Position numbers and translations under genes: made by a program. A stretch of DNA of 64,000 bases, from assembly GCF_947492965.1 (NCBI RefSeq), contig NZ_CANLOZ010000006.1, forward strand, positions 62,001 through 126,000, in the 5' to 3' direction. Each line of letters opens with the position of its first letter. Within the stretch, counting starts at the first letter, position 1. Below the pieces are notes generated by a model, which saw only the letters and a program-made list of their open reading frames with translations, did not search any database and was not told where the DNA came from. The DNA is from an uncultured Aquimarina sp. (GTDB lineage Bacteria > Bacteroidota > Bacteroidia > Flavobacteriales > Flavobacteriaceae). Below are positions 26,901 to 35,862 of this stretch, in pieces.

Positions 26901-27392
26901 TTAGTTCTTATTATGAAAGGCTTTCTTTTTTAACCACACGTTGATTTTCATTTTATTAACCAAATCTTTACGCTGCCAAATCGGATTCTCGACACAAAGG
27001 CTTTGACAGTGTTTCCGTTTGATCTGTACAGTTTTACTCTCGAAACCTTCTCTATTTTTGACTTGTGTGTCTTTTATGGTTATAAATTTTCCATGTAAAT
27101 TTTGAGCGTTTTCAACAAATTTTAGCACATAATAATCATGATATGAAGGGAACTTTCTTAAACCAGGATGATTTGTTATTACCTCATCAATTTTTTGTGT
27201 AACTATAAATTTCTTCTTTACATATTCTACTCCCTTAGCATCTGTAATATTAATTGTCAAACCATGAATTTTTTCTCCTGTTCTAATATCACGAACATCT
27301 ATTATTATAATTGAAGACATATCCCAGAAACAATGTTGTGCCTGAGATCGACAAACACCTATGAATACCATGCATAGCATTATATATTTCAT
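26901..27392 (-). CDS. Hypothetical exported protein with CFWD motif
   Basis: 163 aa with signal peptide MKYIMLCMVFIGVCRSQA. The mature protein starts QHCFWD, then a beta-rich domain (IIIIDVRDIRTGEKIHGLTINI) resembling carboxypeptidase-regulatory or Cna-B strands, and a Cys pair in KHCQSLC near the C-terminus. No family recognised with confidence. The next gene upstream also starts its mature part with CFWD, and the two are 27 nt apart, so they probably act together. Confidence 0.7.
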   Translation of the reverse strand: MKYIMLCMVFIGVCRSQAQHCFWDMSSIIIIDVRDIRTGEKIHGLTINITDAKGVEYVKKKFIVTQKIDEVITNHPGLRKFPSYHDYYVLKFVENAQNLHGKFITIKDTQVKNREGFESKTVQIKRKHCQSLCVENPIWQRKDLVNKMKINVWLKKKAFHNKN

Positions 27393-27419
27393 TTTAAAAA
27401 GGTTTAATCTCTAAAAAAC

Positions 27420-28724
27420 TTAGTTCTTCCAGCTTTTTACAACGTAGATAAGAATGATTATCAAAACTGGAATTATAAAATAAATCGCGATAGGTATTTT
27501 TGATGTATTAGTGTTTTTTTCGGTTTGTTTTATTTCAGTAATCACATCTCCTTTACTTGCTATAGCTTCATTTAACACGAGAGTGTCCTTGGGAAGGTTT
27601 TTTAGAGTGTCTGATGTCTTAGGTCTATACTTATGATAATGACTTTCTACTTTTTCGGTTGGAGTACTTGCTTCTTGTTTTATTTTTCCTACCGAAGGTT
27701 TTTTGTAATACTTTTTCGAAAACTCGACCTCTGGGTTTTTTCCATTGGTTATCCATCGTATTTCGGTCTCACGAATTTCTTCATAATACTTTTCTCCTTC
27801 TGCAATTTCTTCTTTTAATGATTTTTCTAATGCATCGATCGTAAATCGACTTCCTCCTTTTTTGGTGTATTGATAATAAAGTGTAAGTGCAATTTTTTGA
27901 TCATATAATGACTTTGTGGCTTTCTCTTTACTGTGATAGGACGCCTTAAAATACGCTCTCGCAGCTAACTGTCTTGCTCCCTTTTTCCAACCATCGGCCA
28001 TTAATAAATCTCCGAGTGCTTCTAGCAAAACAGGTGAGTCGTAATTCCCAAACTTCATCATCCCCATAATTCCTTTAATTGCTTTTTGAAGCTCTTTATT
28101 GGGTAGTGATTTACTTTTTAAATTATCTCCACTTTTGTTATAGTATTTGTTACTTAAAAAAGAATAAAAATTATTAAAAGTCTTTATCGGAAATGTTCCT
28201 CTTGAAGTATCAAATCCGGGAGATAACGGTAATATGACTTTTCCATTTTTCATTTTACTTTGTACATATTCCACAAAATATTTTTGATAGATCTCCCTCC
28301 CAAAGTGAGCATCTGGATTTATAGCAATTGCCTTATCTATATATTCAATTCCCTTTTCTAATTGACCATTATGGATATAAAAAGTACCAAGATTAGCATA
28401 TGTTGTATAATTATTTGGAGCAATCTTATCCTTCTTTAGAATAATCTGAATTGCTTTAGAGTCATTTCCAATTTTAGAATAAGCAACTGCAAGATCATCG
28501 TATAATTCTAGGCTATCCGGAAACCTTTTAAGCTTTTCTTCTCTGTCTGCTATTCTCCATCGATAAAATTCCGATGAATGCCTCAAAAATTTTCCAGATA
28601 TTAACTCGATTACATTAGGAAATTGCATTCTTTCCATTTCGACAGTGTCGTAATCCCAGAAACAAGAATATCCAAAGAAACTAGTAGACAAGGAACAAAT
28701 CACAAATAATATAAATCTTCTCAT
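27420..28724 (-). CDS. TPR-repeat protein with CFWD motif and C-terminal membrane anchor
   Basis: 434 aa from ATG 28724 (a TTG two codons out is also open). Signal peptide FILFVICSLSTSFFGYS, then CFWDYDTVEMERMQFP, a motif that recurs in tetratricopeptide proteins of Bacteroidota and Planctomycetes. Two clear TPRs follow (ELYDDLAVAYSKIGNDSKAI and TYANLGTFYIHNGQLEKGI, about 75-145), then a mostly helical region. A C-terminal transmembrane segment (IPIAIYFIIPVLIIILIYVV) ends in a basic tail. It is probably a periplasm-facing inner membrane protein. Function unknown. Confidence 0.8.
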   Translation of the reverse strand: MRRFILFVICSLSTSFFGYSCFWDYDTVEMERMQFPNVIELISGKFLRHSSEFYRWRIADREEKLKRFPDSLELYDDLAVAYSKIGNDSKAIQIILKKDKIAPNNYTTYANLGTFYIHNGQLEKGIEYIDKAIAINPDAHFGREIYQKYFVEYVQSKMKNGKVILPLSPGFDTSRGTFPIKTFNNFYSFLSNKYYNKSGDNLKSKSLPNKELQKAIKGIMGMMKFGNYDSPVLLEALGDLLMADGWKKGARQLAARAYFKASYHSKEKATKSLYDQKIALTLYYQYTKKGGSRFTIDALEKSLKEEIAEGEKYYEEIRETEIRWITNGKNPEVEFSKKYYKKPSVGKIKQEASTPTEKVESHYHKYRPKTSDTLKNLPKDTLVLNEAIASKGDVITEIKQTEKNTNTSKIPIAIYFIIPVLIIILIYVVKSWKN

Positions 28725-28730
28725 ATGCAA

Positions 28731-29139
28731 ACCTTATTATTTTCTTAGGTTAAATAATCTTGTAATCATCGCTTAAATTATTATCCTCTAATTTAAAAAA
28801 GGACCCTCAATAAAAATAACTAGAATATCTAATGAAGATCCTATAGTAATGAAAAGCGATTGGACAAAAAAACCTGTCATTACAAACTGCTTTTGCACAA
28901 AAAATAACCTAACACTAATTAATACCATCTCTACTGATAAATTACCCAATTAAAATGTGTCTTTTTGCACTCTACTTCAAAATAAAAATGACTCGTAGCT
29001 TTGGCTATGACTAATTTTTCTTTTTCCTATATCACAAAAATCCATTATTTTCTTTATGTGTAATTTAACGTCAGAAATGGTATAAAAATGCATGTTATCT
29101 ATTAACCAAACTAAAAATAATTCTTGCTATAGAATATAA
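28731..29139. other. Gene-free AT-rich interval
   Basis: About 400 nt between the TPR gene (which starts at its left edge, transcribed leftwards) and the GAF-AraC gene (ending at 29178). No open frame with coding character and no clear hairpin was seen. It must hold the TPR operon promoter, though I found no full TTG/TAnnTTTG pair. The third copy of the 35-nt element begins at its right edge. Confidence 0.5.
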
Positions 29140-29174
29140 TGTCCGGAAAGTTTGACTTTCAAAAAAACGGGACA
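29140..29174. repeat. 35-nt intergenic element, copy 3
   Basis: TGTCC and GGACA outer arms plus an inner GAAAGT/ACTTTC hairpin; 3 nt past the stop of the minus-strand regulator gene at 29178. Confidence 0.7.
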
Positions 29175-29177
29175 CTT

Positions 29178-30443
29178 TTAACCATTCTTTCTATAATCGC
29201 TTGGTGATATACCGGTGAGCTTTTTAAACGCACTGTAAAATGTAGACTTCGAATTAAATCCAGATTCTAGTGCTATTCCTATAATTGTATAATTTATAAA
29301 ATTATGATTTCTCAATTTCGCTTTTGCATCTTCAACTCTGAAAGTATTGATATAATCTGCAAAATTTTTCCCAGTCAATTTATTTACCAGCTGAGACAAA
29401 TAATTACTGCTAATTTTTAACTTTTTAGCTACACTGTCTAATCCTAAATGAGGATCTTGATATATCTTAGCTTCTCTCATTAAAAACTCCAATTCTTTAT
29501 AATAAATATTATCATCAGTAATTCTACAAGAAGTATTGTTACTGCATATTTGTTTTAGTTTTTTCTCAGTAAGCTTGGCAATAAGGTGAAATAAAAATAC
29601 GTGATCATCTGTAAAATAGTCTCGTTCGGAATGTTCAGAATCCAAAATGCCAACAATAGCACCATCAATAAAAATCGGAACCGATAATTCTGATAAACGC
29701 GAAACATCATCTACTATATATGTGTCATTTGTTCTAAGATCATCAATTCGTAGGTAATTTTTGGATTTTGCAACGGCGCCAACGATACCATCTCCCACTT
29801 TTATTTTTATAGGGCTTACTATCTTCTTTTCGCCGTTATTTTTATTTCCAAAAGCAGCTTTTTGAATCAGGTATTCTTTTTCTTTATCGAGCATATAAAT
29901 CACACAATCTTCTAGACGAAGGTGAGCGATACAATTTTCTACAATATCCCAAAGAACATCATTTACATTATTTTTTTCAAAAAGAGAGGTAGCAAAGTAA
30001 CTTAATACGGATATCGTTTGGATCGGTGCTCTTTCTAATATATTACTGTCAAAGTCTAAAAATACTTCTTCAAGATATGGTATGCTTGTTATTTCTTTCT
30101 TAGATTCTGGCTCTTCTTGTTTCCTTGGCGCATCATTCGCTTTTCTTCTTGACTTTACTACGGAAGTTTCGTAGTAACTGTGAAACGGAGATGTAGTTCT
30201 TTTTTTCGGCGAACTAAATTCTCTATTTATGTTTTGTAAGGCAAAGAGAGAGATGTAACGAACTCTAAACAACCAAAATATTACAAAAGAGATCAAACTA
30301 ATTATGGTATAGATAATTATAGTAAAATCTAACTCTCCGATATTATCTTTCGATATTCTAGTAATTATAAGTAAGAGTAATACCCAAATTGATCCATGAA
30401 TCGAATTAACAATCCTGTTGTTTTTGTTTTCCTGAATATTCAT
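29178..30443 (-). CDS. Membrane-anchored GAF-AraC transcriptional regulator
   Basis: 421 aa from ATG 30443; an in-frame GTG at 30494 would add 17 residues. Two hydrophobic segments (SIWVLLLLIITRI and FTIIIYTIISLISFVIFWLF), then a basic linker, a GAF sensor domain (about 140-300: VLWDIVENCIAHLRLEDCVIY ... PIFIDGAIVGILDSEHS), and a C-terminal AraC double helix-turn-helix (GLDSVAKKLKISSNYLSQLVNKL and IIGIALESGFNSKSTFYSAFKKLTG). It is a one-component regulator tethered to the inner membrane and closely similar to the protein at 34628-35785. The GAF ligand is unknown. Confidence 0.88.
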   Translation of the reverse strand: MNIQENKNNRIVNSIHGSIWVLLLLIITRISKDNIGELDFTIIIYTIISLISFVIFWLFRVRYISLFALQNINREFSSPKKRTTSPFHSYYETSVVKSRRKANDAPRKQEEPESKKEITSIPYLEEVFLDFDSNILERAPIQTISVLSYFATSLFEKNNVNDVLWDIVENCIAHLRLEDCVIYMLDKEKEYLIQKAAFGNKNNGEKKIVSPIKIKVGDGIVGAVAKSKNYLRIDDLRTNDTYIVDDVSRLSELSVPIFIDGAIVGILDSEHSERDYFTDDHVFLFHLIAKLTEKKLKQICSNNTSCRITDDNIYYKELEFLMREAKIYQDPHLGLDSVAKKLKISSNYLSQLVNKLTGKNFADYINTFRVEDAKAKLRNHNFINYTIIGIALESGFNSKSTFYSAFKKLTGISPSDYRKNG

Positions 30444-30638
30444 AACCTTGTTTTTTTGTCCATTGCAAAACATGATCTTGACTTTAGTAGGCACTAAAAA
30501 TCAATACATCTTATTTTGTCACTTTAATTATATCAACCAAGATAAAACGAGATTGAAAAATTGTATTGCACTATGGTTACATAGACTTGTACTCTGGTTA
30601 CATCTAGCTCAGAAACACTGTAAACAAAGGGATTCTAA

Positions 30639-33600
30639 TTATTTATTTCTAAATTCTGAAGGTGGTTTTCCAAACTCTTCTACATATACTCGTGTAAAAT
30701 ATGCGGGATCTTTAAAACCCGTTTGGTATGCAATCTCGGATATAGATAGCTCATTTCTTAATACGAATTCATGTGCTTTTTGCAAACGAATTTTTCTTAT
30801 GAACTTGGTTGGTGGTAACCCAGTCAAATTTTTTATTTTTCTAAATAAATGAACTCTACTAATGTGTAATCTTTCTGCTAATTGAGGCACCCCAAATTCG
30901 TCATTATCCAATTCTTCTTCAATAATCTGCATAACATCTTTCATAAAATGATCAATCGTTTCATTTTCTGAGGTTATCGTTGTGTCACCTCTTTGGTATT
31001 TCTCCTGTAGTTTTTTTCGTGTTTTGATCAGGTTATCAACTCTGATCAGTAATTCGCTTCTATCAAAGGGTTTTGTTAAATATGCATCGGCCCCAATTTT
31101 CAGACCTTCTAACTGATTCGACTGCCCAGATTTTGCGGTCAATAAAATAAAAGGAATGTGATTGGTTGCTAGATCATTTCTGATTTCAGTTCCTAATCTA
31201 ATTCCATCCCATTCTGGCATCATTACGTCAGATATTACGAGATCAGGAATATGTTTTTTGCATAGCTCCCAAGCAATAAGTCCATTCTCTGCTTCGATGA
31301 TTGTAAAATCAGGAGATAAACAAAAATGAACATATGATCTTACCTCTTTATGATCTTCGGCTATAAGCACCATAGGTTTATCAGGATCCATAATAAAATC
31401 ATCTGTTTGCTCTATGATTTTATTGCTTTCGGGAACTAAATCTAAAGGTGCAGTTATTCTAAAAGAAGTTCCTTTGTCTTTTTTACTATCCACTGTAATT
31501 GTTCCTTTTAACAATTGAATTAATTCCTTTGTCAGTGTAAGTCCTAACCCAACACCTTGTGGGTCTTCGGTGTTTTCTTTAGAGAAAGGATCAAATAATT
31601 TAGAAAGAAACTGTTTATCAATTCCAATTCCTGTATCCCTTATATCAATTGTAACCGTATTATTATTTTTATCAATATTTATATTTAAAGAAACAGTTCC
31701 ATTAATGCGATTGTACTTAATAGCATTAGAAATTAGATTAGAGCTAATCTTTCTCCATTTATCTTCATCAAAAGATGCAAAAACAGATTCATCTGAACTT
31801 GTAAATTTTAACGCAATACTTTTCTGATCAGCTAATGAGGCAAATGAGTTAAAAAGGTACTTTTGGAAAGCTACAAAATCTCCATCACTCACATGAATCT
31901 CCAACTGATTGTCTTGCATTTGAGCAATTTCTAAAATCTTTTGAACTTGATTAGATAGATGATGGGTTTGATTTTCAATCTGAGAGAGATGTCCATTGGT
32001 ATTCTTTTCTGAAGAATTAGTCAGTTTCTCTCTAATTTGATCAGTTGCCCCTAAAATTACTGTAAGCGGTGTTCTAAATTCATGAGCAATCTGATTGAAC
32101 CACCGGGTTTTAGATTGAGATAAGTCTTTTACAAACTCTTTCTCTGTTTCGGCAATTTTTCTTCTTAATTGTATTTTATAAAATGCAAAAACGATTAAGA
32201 ATAATAAAAAACTATATAGCAAATAAGCAAGGTTCGTTTTATACCATGGCGGTATTACTGATAATTCAACACTATCTCCTATTTCCCAAGCATCATCTAT
32301 ATCAAATGCCTTAACCTTTAGAGTATACTTCCCTTTTGGTAAATAAGATAGTGTAACAGTTCCATCAGATTGAACGGGAAGCCAATCCTGATGAAATCCT
32401 TCTAGCCAAAATTGATATCTAACATTTTGTGATCTTTCGAAGGTTAAAGCCCGAAAATCAAATGTAATACTCTGATCTTCTGGATATACTTTAATTTCAT
32501 TATCAACTAATCCTTGTTTTTTAGGAAACTTAGATACTATAGTTGTATCCGATCTGAATTTCGTGTACGATAACCAGTCTAGGTTTGGTTTTTTTTCAGT
32601 TGAAAAAGTCAACTGATCGGGATTGAAATATTGAATACCTCCTTCACTTCCCATCCAAACATAACCTTGTTCATCCACGTATGCAAAACCTAAAAGCATA
32701 GAGTTATCATACAGTCCATCTTGTGTGTCATATGTTTTAAATATATCTTTATCTGGATCATAAGAGATGATTCCATTACTTATACTACTTAACCATATCA
32801 CACCATTCTTATCGCTAGTAACGTTTAAAATTTTATCATTAGGCATTTTACCATTTCGCAAAAACCTTTTAAACTCTCCGGTTTTTGGATCCAAGCAATT
32901 AAGGCCTCCATCAGTTCCTATCCAAAGGAATCCCTTTTGATCCTGATGAATAGATTGAATTAAATTAGAGCTTATACTTTTTGGGTCATTTATATCATGT
33001 CCATATCGTATAAACTTGACTTTACTGTTTTTTGTAATCTTACTTGCATCTGAAAATTTTAATATTCCTTTCCCTATACTTCCTAACCAAATATTATCTT
33101 GATTATCCGGATATAACTCAATTATTCCTGTATTGTTTTCGAAGACAGGAATACCAAAATACTCTTGGCTTTTAAGATCATAAATAATGATATTATCCCA
33201 TTGACCTATCCACAACCTTTGATTCTTATCTTCAGTAATCTTCCAACTAACACTTAACGGAAATTTTAAATCTGATAAATAAATTGGTATGGTGTTTTCG
33301 TTGTTCGGATTTATTTTTAATAAAGCTGTTTGATCTTTGTCGTCTCTTCCTAAAGCATATAAAAATTCATCACTAGCACAAATTATAGTATTTACTGTAC
33401 TTTTTTGAATTTTTTTAGGAGGATTGACAGTGTCTTTATCCCAAGAATAAATACCATCACCTAGCGCAAACCATATTTTATTACCACATTCTACAACTTG
33501 CCTCACCTGCCCTAAAGTTCCTAAAAAAGGATGCCTAAAAGGCTTATGAGGTATCAATTGAAATGCTCCTAAATTGGTACCAATCCAAAAATTGTCTTCT

Positions 33601-34547
33601 CTATCTTGGAATATACAATTTGCCTTAACCTTTTTAGAGGATTTAATATTTAACAATTCTTGCAAAGGCATTACCACTTGATGCTTAAAATCTGGAGAAA
33701 ACTTATAGATTTTTTCTCCTCCATTTACCCAAACATATCCTTTTTTATCTTTAAAAATAAAAGGACGTTCTCTCACACTGGTTCTATATTCAGATTCGAA
33801 GCCTAATTTTTGAAGTTTCCAAATTGTATCGGATTTCCTCGCTATAAATAGTTCTTTATTAGAATATAATAAGAAACTATCCTTAGAAATAGCAGAGATA
33901 TTTTTATATCTGTCATTCGGTAAATTTTGTTTAAAAACTGTATCGTCATCAACGACAAATATTTCTTTGGATATCTGTGTAAGCATATATTTTGATCCAT
34001 CTTCAGCAATACTAATATTAGAAGAACTTTTATCATAAAATTTTCTTACTGTACTATCTTTTAAATGATAACGGTATATCCCTGCGGTAGAAGAAATCCA
34101 TAGATTTTCTTTAGCATCCTTTACTATATTGTTTACAATAGAAATATCATCATCTAATGTATCCTTGGAGATAAAAAGAGAATCAAAATGTTCCTCATAT
34201 AAATTCACAACATTTACTCCTCCACCAAGAGTTCCTAAATACAACTTATCATCACCTTTTAGCTGAGTGATGCATCGAACCCAATTAGCTCTTAATGCCT
34301 TCGCATCTCCTGGAACGTAGGTAAATAACTTAAATCTTTTGCCGTCAAAACGATTTAATCCATATTGAGTAGCAAACCACATAAAACCATCATCATCCTG
34401 ATAAATATCTGAAACCCAATTATTCGACAGACCATTAAAATGTGTATAAGGTTTCACATGATAGGTTCCCTCTACTTGCGCAGTAATAACTATGCTAAAA
34501 ATTAGAAAACAAGCATTTAATAATATGATTTTATATAGGTACTTCAT
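30639..34547 (-). CDS. Hybrid two-component system (HTCS) sensor/regulator
   Basis: 1302-aa fusion of sensor kinase, receiver and transcription factor. In order: signal peptide (1-23), two periplasmic seven-bladed-type propellers of two-component-regulator repeats (GLSNNWVSDIYQDDDGFMWF onward, about 30-650), a Y_Y_Y immunoglobulin-like domain (about 690-760), one transmembrane helix (NLAYLLYSFLLFLIVFAFY), HisKA with His in FNQIAHEFRTPLTVI, ATPase (NLISNAIKYN, DTGIGI, GVGLGLTLTKEL), receiver with Asp in VISDVMMPEWDG, and an AraC HTH (VPQLAERLHISRVHLFRKI ... ISEIAYQTGFKDPAYFTRV). HTCSs usually sense oligosaccharides and control nearby PULs; no susCD pair is in this window. GAF-AraC paralogs flank it on both sides. 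Confidence 0.95.
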   Translation of the reverse strand: MKYLYKIILLNACFLIFSIVITAQVEGTYHVKPYTHFNGLSNNWVSDIYQDDDGFMWFATQYGLNRFDGKRFKLFTYVPGDAKALRANWVRCITQLKGDDKLYLGTLGGGVNVVNLYEEHFDSLFISKDTLDDDISIVNNIVKDAKENLWISSTAGIYRYHLKDSTVRKFYDKSSSNISIAEDGSKYMLTQISKEIFVVDDDTVFKQNLPNDRYKNISAISKDSFLLYSNKELFIARKSDTIWKLQKLGFESEYRTSVRERPFIFKDKKGYVWVNGGEKIYKFSPDFKHQVVMPLQELLNIKSSKKVKANCIFQDREDNFWIGTNLGAFQLIPHKPFRHPFLGTLGQVRQVVECGNKIWFALGDGIYSWDKDTVNPPKKIQKSTVNTIICASDEFLYALGRDDKDQTALLKINPNNENTIPIYLSDLKFPLSVSWKITEDKNQRLWIGQWDNIIIYDLKSQEYFGIPVFENNTGIIELYPDNQDNIWLGSIGKGILKFSDASKITKNSKVKFIRYGHDINDPKSISSNLIQSIHQDQKGFLWIGTDGGLNCLDPKTGEFKRFLRNGKMPNDKILNVTSDKNGVIWLSSISNGIISYDPDKDIFKTYDTQDGLYDNSMLLGFAYVDEQGYVWMGSEGGIQYFNPDQLTFSTEKKPNLDWLSYTKFRSDTTIVSKFPKKQGLVDNEIKVYPEDQSITFDFRALTFERSQNVRYQFWLEGFHQDWLPVQSDGTVTLSYLPKGKYTLKVKAFDIDDAWEIGDSVELSVIPPWYKTNLAYLLYSFLLFLIVFAFYKIQLRRKIAETEKEFVKDLSQSKTRWFNQIAHEFRTPLTVILGATDQIREKLTNSSEKNTNGHLSQIENQTHHLSNQVQKILEIAQMQDNQLEIHVSDGDFVAFQKYLFNSFASLADQKSIALKFTSSDESVFASFDEDKWRKISSNLISNAIKYNRINGTVSLNINIDKNNNTVTIDIRDTGIGIDKQFLSKLFDPFSKENTEDPQGVGLGLTLTKELIQLLKGTITVDSKKDKGTSFRITAPLDLVPESNKIIEQTDDFIMDPDKPMVLIAEDHKEVRSYVHFCLSPDFTIIEAENGLIAWELCKKHIPDLVISDVMMPEWDGIRLGTEIRNDLATNHIPFILLTAKSGQSNQLEGLKIGADAYLTKPFDRSELLIRVDNLIKTRKKLQEKYQRGDTTITSENETIDHFMKDVMQIIEEELDNDEFGVPQLAERLHISRVHLFRKIKNLTGLPPTKFIRKIRLQKAHEFVLRNELSISEIAYQTGFKDPAYFTRVYVEEFGKPPSEFRNK

Positions 34548-34627
34548 CAGGGTTTTACATGAAAAAAATTACTGCAGATCTATAATTATCAATCTCTTAG
34601 TGTAAAAGAACAACTTTTTTTACAAAA

Positions 34628-35785
34628 TTATTCAGTTTCTAATGCTGTTGCCCTGTATTCTTTAGGAGAAATGCCTGTATATTTTTTAAAAGCAGAATAA
34701 AATGTTGACTTAGAGTTAAATCCAGAATCTAAACCAATTGCAAGTACAGTATAATTGGAGAATTTTGGGTTTTTGAGTTTAGATTTGGCATCTTCTACTC
34801 GAAACTTGTTTACATAATCTACAAAACTAGAACCATTCAATTTAGCAATCATTTGAGAAAGATACTTACTACTAACTTTTAGCATTTTTGATATCCCTTC
34901 TAACCCTAAACTTGCATCTCTGTATATCTTGGCTTCCTTCATTAAAAAATGAAGTTCTTTAAAATATACATCGTCATTAGTAATGTTTGATGTGTTTTTT
35001 ATATCAATCTGGGCAAGTTTTTTTGCCGTTAACTTAACAATTAGCTGAAAGAGTAATATATGATGTTCATTAAAAAAACCTTCTTGCGAATGTTCTGAAT
35101 CTAGCACTCCAACCACCTTATCATCGATTTTTATTGGAACTGCTAGTTCAGAATTACGACTAATATCATCAACAACATACCGATCATCATAATTTACATT
35201 ATAGATACACTCATACTCTCCAGATTGTGCCACTTGTCCAACGATTCCTTGACCCAACGAAATTTCGATCGGACTTAATATGGTTCGCCCTCCTTTATCT
35301 TTATTTCCATAAGCTGCTTTTTGGATCAGAACTTTTCTCGAATTATCTAATATATATATCACGCAATCTTCTAAATGTAGATGAGAAATACAGTTCTCCA
35401 CAATATCCCAGAGAACATCATCTAGATTATTTTTATCAAATAAAGAGGTGGAAAAATAACTGAGTATACCTGTTATTTGAGATGGCTTATCGTAATGAAT
35501 TAATTCTAATTCTTCTTCAGAAAAAATGTGGTTTAATCCAGACATCCTAAAATTCTGGATAGCTTTTTGCACAGCTTCAGATTCTTCAGAGTTCTTAGAC
35601 TTAGATTTTTCTTTAGGATTGCTAGCTCCTATAAGTGTATCTATAAAGGAGCTTGTTTTTTTATTTTTTTGATATCTATATAACCACCAACATGCTAAAA
35701 CAAAAGCTGCTAAGCATACAAAAATAATTGTTGCATTATATAGTAGGTTCGTGTTCATTATGTTGGTTAATAAACGTTTATACAT
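34628..35785 (-). CDS. Membrane-anchored GAF-AraC regulator (paralog)
   Basis: 385 aa. One N-terminal transmembrane helix (NATIIFVCLAAFVLACWWLY), a Lys/Ser/Glu-rich linker, a GAF domain (VLWDIVENCISHLHLEDCVIY ... PIKIDDKVVGVLDSEHS) and a C-terminal AraC HTH (LAIGLDSGFNSKSTFYSAFKK). It is very similar along its whole soluble part to the protein at 29178-30443, so the two arose by duplication. The membrane part differs (one helix here, two there). ATG 35785 and ATG 35758 are both possible. It lies 80 nt upstream of the HTCS gene, same strand. Confidence 0.88.
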   Translation of the reverse strand: MYKRLLTNIMNTNLLYNATIIFVCLAAFVLACWWLYRYQKNKKTSSFIDTLIGASNPKEKSKSKNSEESEAVQKAIQNFRMSGLNHIFSEEELELIHYDKPSQITGILSYFSTSLFDKNNLDDVLWDIVENCISHLHLEDCVIYILDNSRKVLIQKAAYGNKDKGGRTILSPIEISLGQGIVGQVAQSGEYECIYNVNYDDRYVVDDISRNSELAVPIKIDDKVVGVLDSEHSQEGFFNEHHILLFQLIVKLTAKKLAQIDIKNTSNITNDDVYFKELHFLMKEAKIYRDASLGLEGISKMLKVSSKYLSQMIAKLNGSSFVDYVNKFRVEDAKSKLKNPKFSNYTVLAIGLDSGFNSKSTFYSAFKKYTGISPKEYRATALETE

Positions 35786-35862
35786 AGAAACAAAAACAAA
35801 TTACCTTCTATGTATATGTGAATATAAATCCTCTACCTAATAAATGCAAGTTTATTTGTCGG

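Noticed and set aside
30495-30638. Possible insertion sequence end or small gene between the HTCS and the GAF-AraC gene
   Set aside because: Only 144 nt; no inverted repeat, target duplication or coding frame independent of the neighbours was found.
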